Positions 1-5,727 of a DNA stretch of 9,336 nt are shown piece after piece. The stretch covers positions 1 to 9,336 of the forward strand of contig SFZB01000036.1 in assembly GCA_004558975.1 (NCBI GenBank). The letters run 5' to 3'. A model generated the notes under the pieces. That model was not told the origin of the DNA. It made no database searches and was given only the letters and a program-made list of their open reading frames with translations. The translations under genes were made by a program, and so were the position numbers. Numbering within the stretch: position 1 is the first letter of the stretch; every line of letters begins with the position of its first letter. Origin of the DNA: a bacterium (GTDB lineage: Bacteria > Bacillota > Clostridia > Oscillospirales > CAG-272).

Positions 1-21
1 CATCATAATAAAAAGAAATAA
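1..21 (+). CDS. Possible 3' end of a small type I toxin gene (partial)
   Basis: In frame 1 the first six codons read HHNKKK and end at TAA (19-21). A lysine-rich tail running straight into a hairpin terminator is how many small hydrophobic Firmicutes toxins (TxpA / Hol_Tox type, about 30-40 aa) end. A strong promoter faces this gene from downstream, as expected for their antisense antitoxin. Only six codons are visible, and the identification rests on the arrangement of the 3' elements rather than on protein sequence. The hydrophobic segment, start and ribosome binding site would lie left of the window. It could equally be the end of an unrelated gene. Confidence 0.25.
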   Translation, partial: HHNKKK

Positions 22-97
22 CCGCCTGCACCCGCAAAGTTAGGCGGTTATTTTTGTCTAAACGAAGGGGAGCAACCGTCATCGGTGTTCCTTCGTT
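10..97 (-). ncRNA. Putative antisense RNA (type I antitoxin-like)
   Basis: A strong leftward promoter (101-129) would start transcription near 94-97. The first 37 nt of that RNA can fold as a hairpin: 61-68 pairs with 90-97 over 8 bp (AACGAAGG/CCTTCGTT), with an inner 4-bp ACCG/CGGT stem at 75-78/83-86. About 40 nt later the RNA enters the 16-53 hairpin followed by TTTTT, so a transcript of roughly 85-90 nt is predicted. There is no convincing ORF in it. It would overlap the 3' end of whatever gene enters from the left, the geometry of RatA/txpA in Bacillus subtilis. Promoter and hairpins are seen directly; the antitoxin role is inference. If the terminator leaks, the RNA extends past the window edge. 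Confidence 0.42.
16..53. terminator. Bidirectional intrinsic terminator hairpin
   Basis: A perfect 12-bp stem (16-27 with 42-53, core ACCGCCT/AGGCGGT) carries a 14-nt loop. Read rightward the stem runs into TTATTTTTG. Read leftward it runs into TTTCTTTTTATT. Both strands therefore have a U-rich tail. It would end a rightward gene entering from the left edge and also the leftward antisense RNA proposed to start near 97. Confidence 0.75.
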
Positions 98-100
98 ATT

Positions 101-129
101 ATGATACTCGGCTTGACCCCCTTTGTCAA
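101..129 (-). promoter_or_regulatory. Strong leftward sigma-A-type promoter
   Basis: On the minus strand a perfect TTGACA (129-124) is followed after exactly 17 bp by TATCAT (106-101). No minus-strand ORF of useful size follows before the window edge, so the product is most likely a non-coding RNA reading leftward. Confidence 0.65.
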
Positions 130-142
130 GCCTTTTTCTTTT
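110..142 (+). terminator. Rightward intrinsic terminator-like hairpin
   Basis: GGCTTGAC (110-117) pairs perfectly with GTCAAGCC (125-132) around a 7-nt loop and is followed by TTTTTCTTTT (133-142). This is a good rho-independent terminator for rightward transcription. The same bases contain the -35 box of the leftward promoter, so the symmetry may serve the DNA, the RNA or both. It could be a back-up terminator for the gene entering from the left. Confidence 0.5.
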
Positions 143-168
143 GCCGACCTCGGTTGCCTCCGCGCCTT

Positions 169-261
169 GCGCCGGCTACGGCAAACGTTTTTCTTTTATC
201 AGAGACACCGTTTATTTGCCTGACGCATTTCCGCAAACGCGAAAATACCTTTGCTTTTGTA
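169..261 (+). repeat. Dispersed 94-bp repeat, left copy
   Basis: This segment matches the reverse complement of 7251-7344. Hand alignment gives 79 identities in 94 columns, 14 mismatches (11 of them transitions) and one single-base gap. Its inner hairpin (GCATTTCCGC against GCGAAAATAC, 225-248) carries two C.A mismatches that are perfect pairs in the right copy, so this copy looks more decayed. Neither copy encodes a plausible protein. They look like members of a short non-autonomous dispersed repeat family. Confidence 0.7.
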
Positions 262-264
262 TCT

Positions 265-492
265 GCGCCAGCTATTGCTCAACCGGTGTACCTAAGGCGA
301 GCGCAGGACGATGGAGAAACCGCGTCTCTTAAAGCAAAGGCAAACGTTGCGCCAGCTATTGCTCAACTTGTGTACCTAAGGCAAGAGAGAAGGGATGGAG
401 AAACCGCGTTCACACGAACGTAGGCGCACTTTGTGCGGTAGAGCGTGCGAACGCGGTTAAAGCCCCCTCGTCTCTTAAAGTAGAGGCAACCG
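265..492 (+). repeat. Degenerate direct repeat, 84-bp period, second copy interrupted
   Basis: The unit at 265-325 recurs at 349-409 with 51 of 61 identical bases, starting GCGCCAGCTATTGCTCAAC and ending GATGGAGAAACCGCGT. After the unit, copy 1 continues TCTCTTAAAGCAAAGGCAA (from 325). Copy 2 resumes the same sequence (19 of 22 identical) only at 471, after 62 extra bases. The spurious ORF across this block exists because 84 is divisible by three. Positions 143-571 otherwise contain no supportable gene. Confidence 0.65.
402..458. repeat. 57-nt quasi-palindrome inside repeat copy 2
   Basis: AACCGCGTTC (402-411) pairs with GAACGCGGTT (449-458). After one A.C mismatch, CACG/CGTG (413-416/444-447) pairs. 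A separate inner hairpin CGCAC-TTT-GTGCG lies at 425-437. Most of the palindrome lies in the 62 bp (409-470) that interrupt copy 2 of the direct repeat, while its left arm is partly repeat sequence. It may be a small insertion, an inverted-duplication scar, or an ancestral segment lost from copy 1. Confidence 0.55.
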
Positions 493-536
493 ACACGGCT
501 CCTCATCTATCCGATGATAAGTCAATATCGGTTGCC
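485..536. repeat. Nested hairpin downstream of the activase operon
   Basis: GGCAACCGA (485-493) pairs perfectly with TCGGTTGCC (528-536). Within the loop, TCATC (503-507) pairs with GATGA (513-517). TCGGTTGCC also occurs at 150-158, so the arm belongs to the local repeat vocabulary. It lies 35-90 bp past the stop of the leftward operon, where a terminator is expected, but the minus-strand tail after the stem (TCTACTTT) is a weak U-tract. Termination there is possible, not shown. Confidence 0.4.
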
Positions 537-571
537 CGTTAAAATATACTTAGGGGGCTTGGTCTCCGCCC

Positions 572-3490
572 TTATCTCTTGCCTCGCTCGGACATGACTG
601 CGAAAAGACTCCGCAACCGTATCTTTACCGCGCCGAGATTGGTGATCTCGTCGATCTTGATTTGCGTGTATAGCTGCCCCGCGCTCTCCAGGATTGCCCG
701 CACCTCGTCCGTCGTAATCGCGTCCACGCCGCACCCGAACGACACAAGCTGCACGAGCCCCATGGGCTGTTCCCTCTCCCCGGCGACGCGCTTCGCCGCG
801 GCGTACAGCCGCGCGTGGTACGTCCACTGGTTCAGCACCGTCGTCTCAAAGAACGGCACATCGGACGCGAGCGCGTCCTCGGACACCACGACCGCCCCGA
901 GGTCACAGATGAGCCGCGGAATTCCGTGGTTGATCTCCGGGTCGATATGGTACGGTCTGCCCGCCAGCACCACCACCGGCAGTCCGCGCTCCCGCGCGAC
1001 GGCGAGATACCGCTGTCCCTCATCGTGTACGCGTTTCATATAGGAAATATATTCGGCATAGGCAAGATCCGCCGCGCGCTCGACCGCTTTCGGATCGAGT
1101 GCAATCCCGTTCTCCCGCATCATGCGGACGAACAGCCGCGGGAACGCCCGCCGGTTGTGCAGCCCCACGAACCCGCTCACATACTTCACGTCCCGGGGAA
1201 AATGCACATTTGCCCCGAGCACCTTCGGATAGTAAGCGACGACCGGACAGTTATAATGATTCTTGCCGTGCCCCTCGTCGAGATTGTAGGACATCGACGG
1301 ATAGAAGATCAGCTTCGCGCCCTTTTCGATCAGCGACTCCATGTGCCCGTGCATCAGTTTTGCCGGATAGCACACCGTGTCAGACGGAATCGTGTGCTGC
1401 CCCCGCACATAGAGCGCATGGCTCGACGTCTCCGAGACGATGACGCGATAGCCGAGCGAGTGGAACAGCGTGTACCAGAACGGCAGCAGTTCATACAGGT
1501 TCAGCCCCATGGGGATCCCCACCGCCGGACGGTCGTCCTCGGGATCGTTCCGATACGCCGCGAGGAGCGAGAGTTTGTACGCGTAGAGGTCGAACGCCTC
1601 GCTCGCCGCTTTGCCGCGCACCGGTTTCTCGCACCGGTTCCCGGCGATATACTTCGCGCCGGAGCCGAACGTGTTCACCGTCAGACGGCAGTGATTCTCG
1701 CACCCGTTGCAGGTAATCGCTTTCACATCGTGCGTGAACGCCGCCAGTCCCGAGGGGTCTATCAGGGTCGAAGCCGCCGGGGCATGCCGCTGTGCCCAGA
1801 GGGCGGCGCCGTAGGCACCCATGAGCCCCGCAACCTTCGGCCGCAGGCAGCAGCGCCCCGTCTCACGCTCGAACGCACGCAGGACGGCATCGCTGAGGAA
1901 CGTCCCGCCCTGCACGACAATGTGCTCGCCGAGCCGCTTCGGGTCGGCGCATCGAATGACCTTGTAGAGCGCGTTCTTCACCACGCTGATGGCAAGCCCG
2001 GCGGCGATGTTCTCGACCGAGGCGCCGTCTTTCTGCGCCTGCTTGACCGAACTGTTCATAAAGACCGTACAGCGCGAGCCGAGGTCAACGGGCGCGTCGG
2101 CGCGGAGCGCGCGCTCCGAGAACTGCGCCGGGGTATCGCCCAGCACCGCCGAGAAAGTCTGCAAGAAGGAGCCGCACCCCGAGGAGCACGCCTCGTTTAA
2201 GTAAATGCTGTCGATTGCGCCGTCGCGGATCTGAAAGCACTTGATGTCCTGCCCGCCGATGTCGATGATGAAGTCCACGTCGGGGCAGAACCGCTCGGCG
2301 GCAGTGTAGTGCGCGACCGTCTCGACCAGTCCCATGTCCACCCCGAACGCGGCGCGGATCAGCTGCTCGCCGTACCCGGTGACGCAGGAGGACGTGATAC
2401 GGATGTCCGGGCAGTCGCGATACAGATCGGTGAGGTACTGCCGCAGGATCGGCACCGGGTTGCCGCTGTTGGACGTGTAGAGCGGACGGAACAGGTTCCC
2501 TTCCTCGTCGACAAGCACCGCTTTCACGGTCGTCGAGCCGGCGTCGATGCCGAGCGAGAGCGCCCCGACCGGGGTGTCTGTCATGCGGGTATTGCCCGTG
2601 TCGCCGTCGTGGCGGCGGCGGAACGCCTCGAGCTCCGCTTCGTCGCGGAACAGGGGGTCGCACCCGAGGTATCCGCGCTTTGAGGTATAGCCCTCCGTCT
2701 TTTGCGCGAGCTCCTCGGGCGAAACGCGCTGTGCCGTCTTTGCCATCGCGGCGCCGAGCGCAACGAAATACAGCGAATTTTCGGGCAACACACCGTGGAC
2801 GCCGAGCGTGCGGTCAAACGCCTCGCGGAGCCCGGAGAGGAAGGTCAGGGGACCCCCGAGGTAAAGGATATTGCCCTTAATCTCGCGCCCCTGCGCCAGT
2901 CCGGCGATCGTCTGGTTGACGACGGCGAGGAAAATGCTCGCCGCGACATCTTCGCGGCGCGCCCCCTGGTTGAGCAGCGGCTGTACGTCCGATTTTGCGA
3001 ACACGCCGCAGCGCGACGCGATGGTATAGGTGCGCTCGCTCCCCCGGGCGAGCGTGTTCATCTCGTCCGGCGTGATGCCCATGAGCGTCGCCATCTGGTC
3101 GATAAACGCCCCCGTACCCCCGGCGCAACTGCCGTTCATACGGACTTCCATGGCACCGTCGAGGAAGAGGATCTTGGCGTCCTCCCCGCCGAGTTCAATG
3201 ACGACGGACGTCTCGGGCGCGAGGCGGCGGACGGCGATGCGCGTCGCCCACACCTCCTGCACGAACGGGAGCCCGAGGTCGTTCGCAATCCCCATGCCGG
3301 CGGAGCCGGAGACGCCGAGGAGGAACTCCTCCTCCGGGAACCGCCCGGCGACCTCGTGGAGCAGATCGGTCATGCGCTCGGCGATCTTCGCGCGGTGGCG
3401 GTCGTAACTCGAATAGAGTACCTCGCCCGCGTCCGACAGCACCACGCACTTGATCGTGGTGGAACCGATATCAATCCCCAGTCGTTTCAT
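572..3490 (-). CDS. Tandem BcrAD/BadFG-type ATPase activator with DUF2229-like region
   Basis: The protein is 972 aa and probably cytoplasmic. Two ASKHA ATPase domains lie in tandem. The first has GIDIGSTTIK (5-14), IELGGEDAK (98-106) and YLGGPL (210-215). The second has GIDAGSTTVK (314-323), IDIGGQDIK (409-417) and VVQGGTFLS (525-533). Each has two cysteines where HgdC-type activators bind the bridging [4Fe-4S] cluster: C122 and C161, then C435 and C474, both pairs 39 residues apart. A cysteine cluster C594, C597, C601, C620 follows, then a DUF2229-like region (about 655-860). Family knowledge: such proteins couple ATP hydrolysis to low-potential electron transfer into 2-hydroxyacyl-CoA-dehydratase-like partners. 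The ATG at 3490 has GGAGG (3500-3504) nine bases upstream. It overlaps the preceding gene by 20 bp, so translation is probably coupled. Domains are clear; the physiological substrate is unknown. Confidence 0.93.
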   Translation of the reverse strand: MKRLGIDIGSTTIKCVVLSDAGEVLYSSYDRHRAKIAERMTDLLHEVAGRFPEEEFLLGVSGSAGMGIANDLGLPFVQEVWATRIAVRRLAPETSVVIELGGEDAKILFLDGAMEVRMNGSCAGGTGAFIDQMATLMGITPDEMNTLARGSERTYTIASRCGVFAKSDVQPLLNQGARREDVAASIFLAVVNQTIAGLAQGREIKGNILYLGGPLTFLSGLREAFDRTLGVHGVLPENSLYFVALGAAMAKTAQRVSPEELAQKTEGYTSKRGYLGCDPLFRDEAELEAFRRRHDGDTGNTRMTDTPVGALSLGIDAGSTTVKAVLVDEEGNLFRPLYTSNSGNPVPILRQYLTDLYRDCPDIRITSSCVTGYGEQLIRAAFGVDMGLVETVAHYTAAERFCPDVDFIIDIGGQDIKCFQIRDGAIDSIYLNEACSSGCGSFLQTFSAVLGDTPAQFSERALRADAPVDLGSRCTVFMNSSVKQAQKDGASVENIAAGLAISVVKNALYKVIRCADPKRLGEHIVVQGGTFLSDAVLRAFERETGRCCLRPKVAGLMGAYGAALWAQRHAPAASTLIDPSGLAAFTHDVKAITCNGCENHCRLTVNTFGSGAKYIAGNRCEKPVRGKAASEAFDLYAYKLSLLAAYRNDPEDDRPAVGIPMGLNLYELLPFWYTLFHSLGYRVIVSETSSHALYVRGQHTIPSDTVCYPAKLMHGHMESLIEKGAKLIFYPSMSYNLDEGHGKNHYNCPVVAYYPKVLGANVHFPRDVKYVSGFVGLHNRRAFPRLFVRMMRENGIALDPKAVERAADLAYAEYISYMKRVHDEGQRYLAVARERGLPVVVLAGRPYHIDPEINHGIPRLICDLGAVVVSEDALASDVPFFETTVLNQWTYHARLYAAAKRVAGEREQPMGLVQLVSFGCGVDAITTDEVRAILESAGQLYTQIKIDEITNLGAVKIRLRSLFAVMSERGKR

Positions 3491-4778
3491 CGTCTTTTTC
3501 CTCCGATACCGCGAGCATGAGTTTGATGCGGTTTTCCTGATTGACTTTCGATGCCCCGGCGTCGTAGTCGACGGGACAGATGTTGGCGTTCGGGTAGGTC
3601 TCGCGGAGCGTCCGCACGACCCCCTTGCCGACGATATGGTTGGGCAGGCACCCGAACGGCTGTACGCAGATGACGTTGTTATAGCCGTGTTCGATCAGTT
3701 CCGCGATCTCGGCGGGCAGGAGCCAGCCCTCGCCCATTTTGACCCCGCGCCCGATGTTCTTCTCCCCGAGGCGGCGCAACTCCGCAAACGTGCTCGGTAC
3801 GACGAACTCGGGATAGGGCTCGAGCGCCTTGCGGAACGTGCGCTCAAAGCGCCGCGCGAGCGCCGCGCCGAATTTTGAGAGGGCGGAGGCGCGGCGGGTA
3901 CCGTCGCCGTAGAACTCGCGGTCGGCAAGCTGGCAGTCGAACATGAACTGGAAGAACGGGAACACACCCGGCACCATATATTCGCACCCCTGGCTCTCGA
4001 GGAATTCCTCGAGGCCGTTGTTCCCGAACGCGGAATATTTGACGTAAATCTCCCCGACGATGCCCACCTTCGTGCGCTTGACGTCGCGCCGCTGCACGTT
4101 GTGGAAGTCCTCGGCGATGGCGCGGAGGTTCCGCGCAAGCGAGCGGCCGAAGAGCCCGCGGTTGCGCTTCATCTGCGAGGTCAGTTCGGCATACCACTTG
4201 TCGAGGACCCGGTCGGTGTCGCCCGGGTTCGCCTCGTAGGGTTTGACCTGGTTTTTGAGGAGCATCAGCATATCGCCGTAAATGACGGCGACAAGCCCTT
4301 TCGCGAGCATCATGGGCGTGACGCGGAAACCGCTCTTCTTCTCCACCCGGTTGAAACTGAGCGAGAGGACGGGCACATCATCCATTCCCATGTTGTGGAG
4401 CGCCTTGCGGAGCATCCAGATATAGTTGGACGCGCGGCACCCGCCCCCGGTCTGGAACTGAATCAGCGCGCACTTGTGCGGGTCGTATTCACCGCTCGTG
4501 AGGGCGTAGAGCTGCTGCCCGCACATACAGATGGCGGGGTAACACATATCGTTATGTATATGTTCCAGTCCGCACTGGATCACCTGCCGCCCGCGCGAGC
4601 GCAGGATCTCGAGGTTGTACCCGTACATATGGAAGATCTCGGCGATGAGCCGCATATGGATCGGGAAGATGTCCGGCGAGAGAATGGTGTAGGTCTCTTT
4701 CATCTCTCGTGTGAAGGGCGGATTCTCGAATCCCCAGGGGCACGTCTCCCCGACGGCCTGTTTCTTTTTTTCTTTCAT
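3471..4778 (-). CDS. 2-hydroxyacyl-CoA dehydratase (HGD-D)-like iron-sulfur protein
   Basis: The protein is 435 aa, with no signal peptide or membrane segment. It resembles the C-terminal portion of the roughly 1400-aa activase-dehydratase fusion proteins common in Clostridia. Recognisable are the cysteine-rich N-terminal half (C69, C79, C84, C86, C103 and C114 in GGGCRASN), VGIVGEIYVKY (238-248), QPFGCLPNHIVGKG (373-386) and a C-terminal DYDAGASKVNQENRIKLML-type ending. The cysteines are candidate [4Fe-4S] ligands. The ATG at 4778 is chosen over an upstream in-frame GTG (4838) because GGAG lies nine bases before it, while the GTG has no ribosome binding site. It is the first gene of the operon, and its product is the natural electron acceptor of the following activator. 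No classical HgdA/HgdB pair or CoA-transferase is adjacent, so a true dehydratase reaction should not be assumed. Confidence 0.85.
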   Translation of the reverse strand: MKEKKKQAVGETCPWGFENPPFTREMKETYTILSPDIFPIHMRLIAEIFHMYGYNLEILRSRGRQVIQCGLEHIHNDMCYPAICMCGQQLYALTSGEYDPHKCALIQFQTGGGCRASNYIWMLRKALHNMGMDDVPVLSLSFNRVEKKSGFRVTPMMLAKGLVAVIYGDMLMLLKNQVKPYEANPGDTDRVLDKWYAELTSQMKRNRGLFGRSLARNLRAIAEDFHNVQRRDVKRTKVGIVGEIYVKYSAFGNNGLEEFLESQGCEYMVPGVFPFFQFMFDCQLADREFYGDGTRRASALSKFGAALARRFERTFRKALEPYPEFVVPSTFAELRRLGEKNIGRGVKMGEGWLLPAEIAELIEHGYNNVICVQPFGCLPNHIVGKGVVRTLRETYPNANICPVDYDAGASKVNQENRIKLMLAVSEEKDDETTGD

Positions 4779-4862
4779 GTTCCGTGTCTCCGTACTTTTG
4801 TCCGTAACGCATACGCACCCGTCGGCACCGTCCGGCACCGGGGGTTTTCGTTCTTTTCTTAC

Positions 4863-4896
4863 ATTGTAACAGAATTTTTCGTGAAATTCATTTCAC
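4863..4896 (-). promoter_or_regulatory. Extended -10 promoter with adjacent 16-bp palindrome (operator candidate)
   Basis: On the minus strand an extended -10 element TGTTACAAT (hexamer at 4868-4863) lies about 85 bp before the start of the dehydratase-like gene. No good -35 box stands 16-19 bp upstream. That place is taken by a perfect palindrome GTGAAAT-TC-ATTTCAC (4881-4896, two 7-bp arms). A TetR-family gene ends 59 bp away, making this the best candidate operator for that regulator. The assignment of protein to site is inference. Confidence 0.45.
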
Positions 4897-4903
4897 AAAA
4901 TCG

Positions 4904-4932
4904 CCCCGTTGCCCAAAAAACGGGCAACGGGG
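4904..4932 (-). terminator. Hairpin terminator after the TetR gene
   Basis: A perfect 11-bp GC-rich stem (4904-4914 with 4922-4932, CCCCGTTGCCC/GGGCAACGGGG) has a 7-nt loop and starts 22 bp after the regulator's stop. On the minus strand the tail is CGATTTTG, a short U-tract, so termination may be partial. It separates the regulator from the activase operon promoter. Confidence 0.6.
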
Positions 4933-4954
4933 AAAGATGACCACCGCCGGGCGG

Positions 4955-5530
4955 TCATTTCCCTTCCGGGGTGCGCTCGGCGTTCTGCACCGCGAGGTGC
5001 AGGTTCCCGGCAAAAATGCACTCGATGCGGCGGATGTATTTCACCATTTCGGTGCTGTTCCCGTCGGTATGCCCGTCCTCTAGCCAGCGTGCCATGATCC
5101 CGAACAGCGCCTCCTCGTAGAAACTCGTGATGATATATTCGTCGCGGGCGGACAGCGGCTTGCCGCCGTTCAGTTTGGTGATATTCTGCACGATGACGCT
5201 GTGCAGACGGGACATGATGAACCGTGCCGTCTCCTCGTGCCCGACCGAGCGGTAGAGATTACGCCAGACGCGCTTGCGCCGCGCGGCGAACTCGATGAGC
5301 GAAAAGATGGCGGACTCCCATTCCGCCCCCTCGGCACCCACGAGCCCCGCCGTCTGCTCCTCGAGTGCCTGGTCGATGACGTCGTAAATGTCGTGGAAAT
5401 AGTAGTAGAATGTGTTGCGGGTGATGCCGCAGGCGGTCACAATGTCGCGCACGGTGATCTTGCGGAACGATTTTTTCTCCGCGAGGTCGAGCGTACAGTC
5501 AATGATCGCGCGTTTGGTGAGCTGTGACAC
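4955..5530 (-). CDS. TetR/AcrR-family transcriptional regulator (DhaS-like C-terminus)
   Basis: From a GTG start the protein is 191 aa, the usual TetR length. The N-terminal helix-turn-helix is evident: TKRAIIDCTLDL, FRKITVRDIVTACGITRNTFYYYF and a following HDIYDVID. The C-terminal half resembles the TetR_C domain of DhaS-type Firmicutes regulators. The frame is open further upstream to an ATG at 5635. The GTG at 5528-5530 is preferred because GGAGGAGG (5538-5545) lies seven bases before it, the promoter lies inside the longer version, and TetR proteins usually begin just before this helix. It sits upstream of the activase operon on the same strand and diverges from the flotillin gene, so it may control either. 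The ligand cannot be told from sequence. Confidence 0.88.
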   Translation of the reverse strand: MSQLTKRAIIDCTLDLAEKKSFRKITVRDIVTACGITRNTFYYYFHDIYDVIDQALEEQTAGLVGAEGAEWESAIFSLIEFAARRKRVWRNLYRSVGHEETARFIMSRLHSVIVQNITKLNGGKPLSARDEYIITSFYEEALFGIMARWLEDGHTDGNSTEMVKYIRRIECIFAGNLHLAVQNAERTPEGK

Positions 5531-5545
5531 GGCAGTACCTCCTCC

Positions 5546-5605
5546 GGCGCCCCCGGCGCCCGTTCTGATACCGATTATTGTACCCTTTTTGCGCGAAAAA
5601 GTCAA
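5546..5605 (-). promoter_or_regulatory. TetR gene promoter and leader hairpin
   Basis: On the minus strand TTGACT (5605-5600), a 17-bp spacer and TACAAT (5582-5577) form a near-consensus promoter. The spacer contains near-symmetrical TTTTTCGCGCAAAAA. In the short leader, GGCGCC at 5555-5560 can pair with GGCGCC at 5546-5551 across a 3-nt loop, directly abutting the GGAGGAGG ribosome binding site. Self-repression through the spacer and translational damping by the hairpin are possible; neither is shown. Confidence 0.65.
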
Positions 5606-5664
5606 CGCGTGCGCGCAGGCACACAAAAAAGTCACAATTCGGTCGGTATGAAACTGTCAAAACA

Positions 5665-5702
5665 TGTTTACAAACCGGGCAAAATGTGCTATTCTGTAAA
5701 CA
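5665..5702 (+). promoter_or_regulatory. Flotillin gene promoter framed by an inverted repeat
   Basis: TTTACA (5667-5672), a 17-bp spacer and TATTCT (5690-5695) with an extended TGC give a strong sigma-A-type promoter. A perfect inverted repeat TGTTTAC (5665-5671) / GTAAACA (5696-5702) brackets it, with arm centres 31 bp apart, about three helical turns. The gene's ribosome binding site GGGAGG (5715-5720) stands seven bases before the ATG at 5728. The arms may be paired half-sites for a regulator, but no binding protein can be assigned. Confidence 0.68.
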
Positions 5703-5727
5703 GAGAAAATAAACGGGAGGTTTTACT

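Noticed and set aside
2..142. Riboswitch: 2-9 can pair with 98-105, closing a three-way junction over the 16-53 and 61-97 hairpins, followed by a terminator
   Set aside because: No rightward gene follows for 5.6 kb and no known aptamer core is recognised. The same bases form a good leftward promoter, so a toxin 3' end with antisense RNA explains them better.
265..409. CRISPR-like array
   Set aside because: Only two diverged 61-bp units, no short identical repeats with unique spacers, and no cas gene.
85..423. 112-aa rightward open frame
   Set aside because: It runs through a terminator hairpin and two copies of the 84-bp-period repeat, has no ribosome binding site and resembles no protein; its internal repeats follow from the DNA repeat.
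815..2200. 461-aa frame opposite the activator gene
   Set aside because: Antisense shadow of a GC-rich gene with strong domain evidence; arginine/histidine/glutamate-rich translation with no motif.
4779..4838. Upstream GTG start for the dehydratase-like protein
   Set aside because: No ribosome binding site before it and a poorly conserved-looking 20-residue extension; the ATG at 4778 has GGAG at good spacing.
5531..5635. Upstream ATG giving a 226-aa TetR protein
   Set aside because: The extension would be encoded by the promoter and leader, and a strong ribosome binding site serves the downstream GTG.
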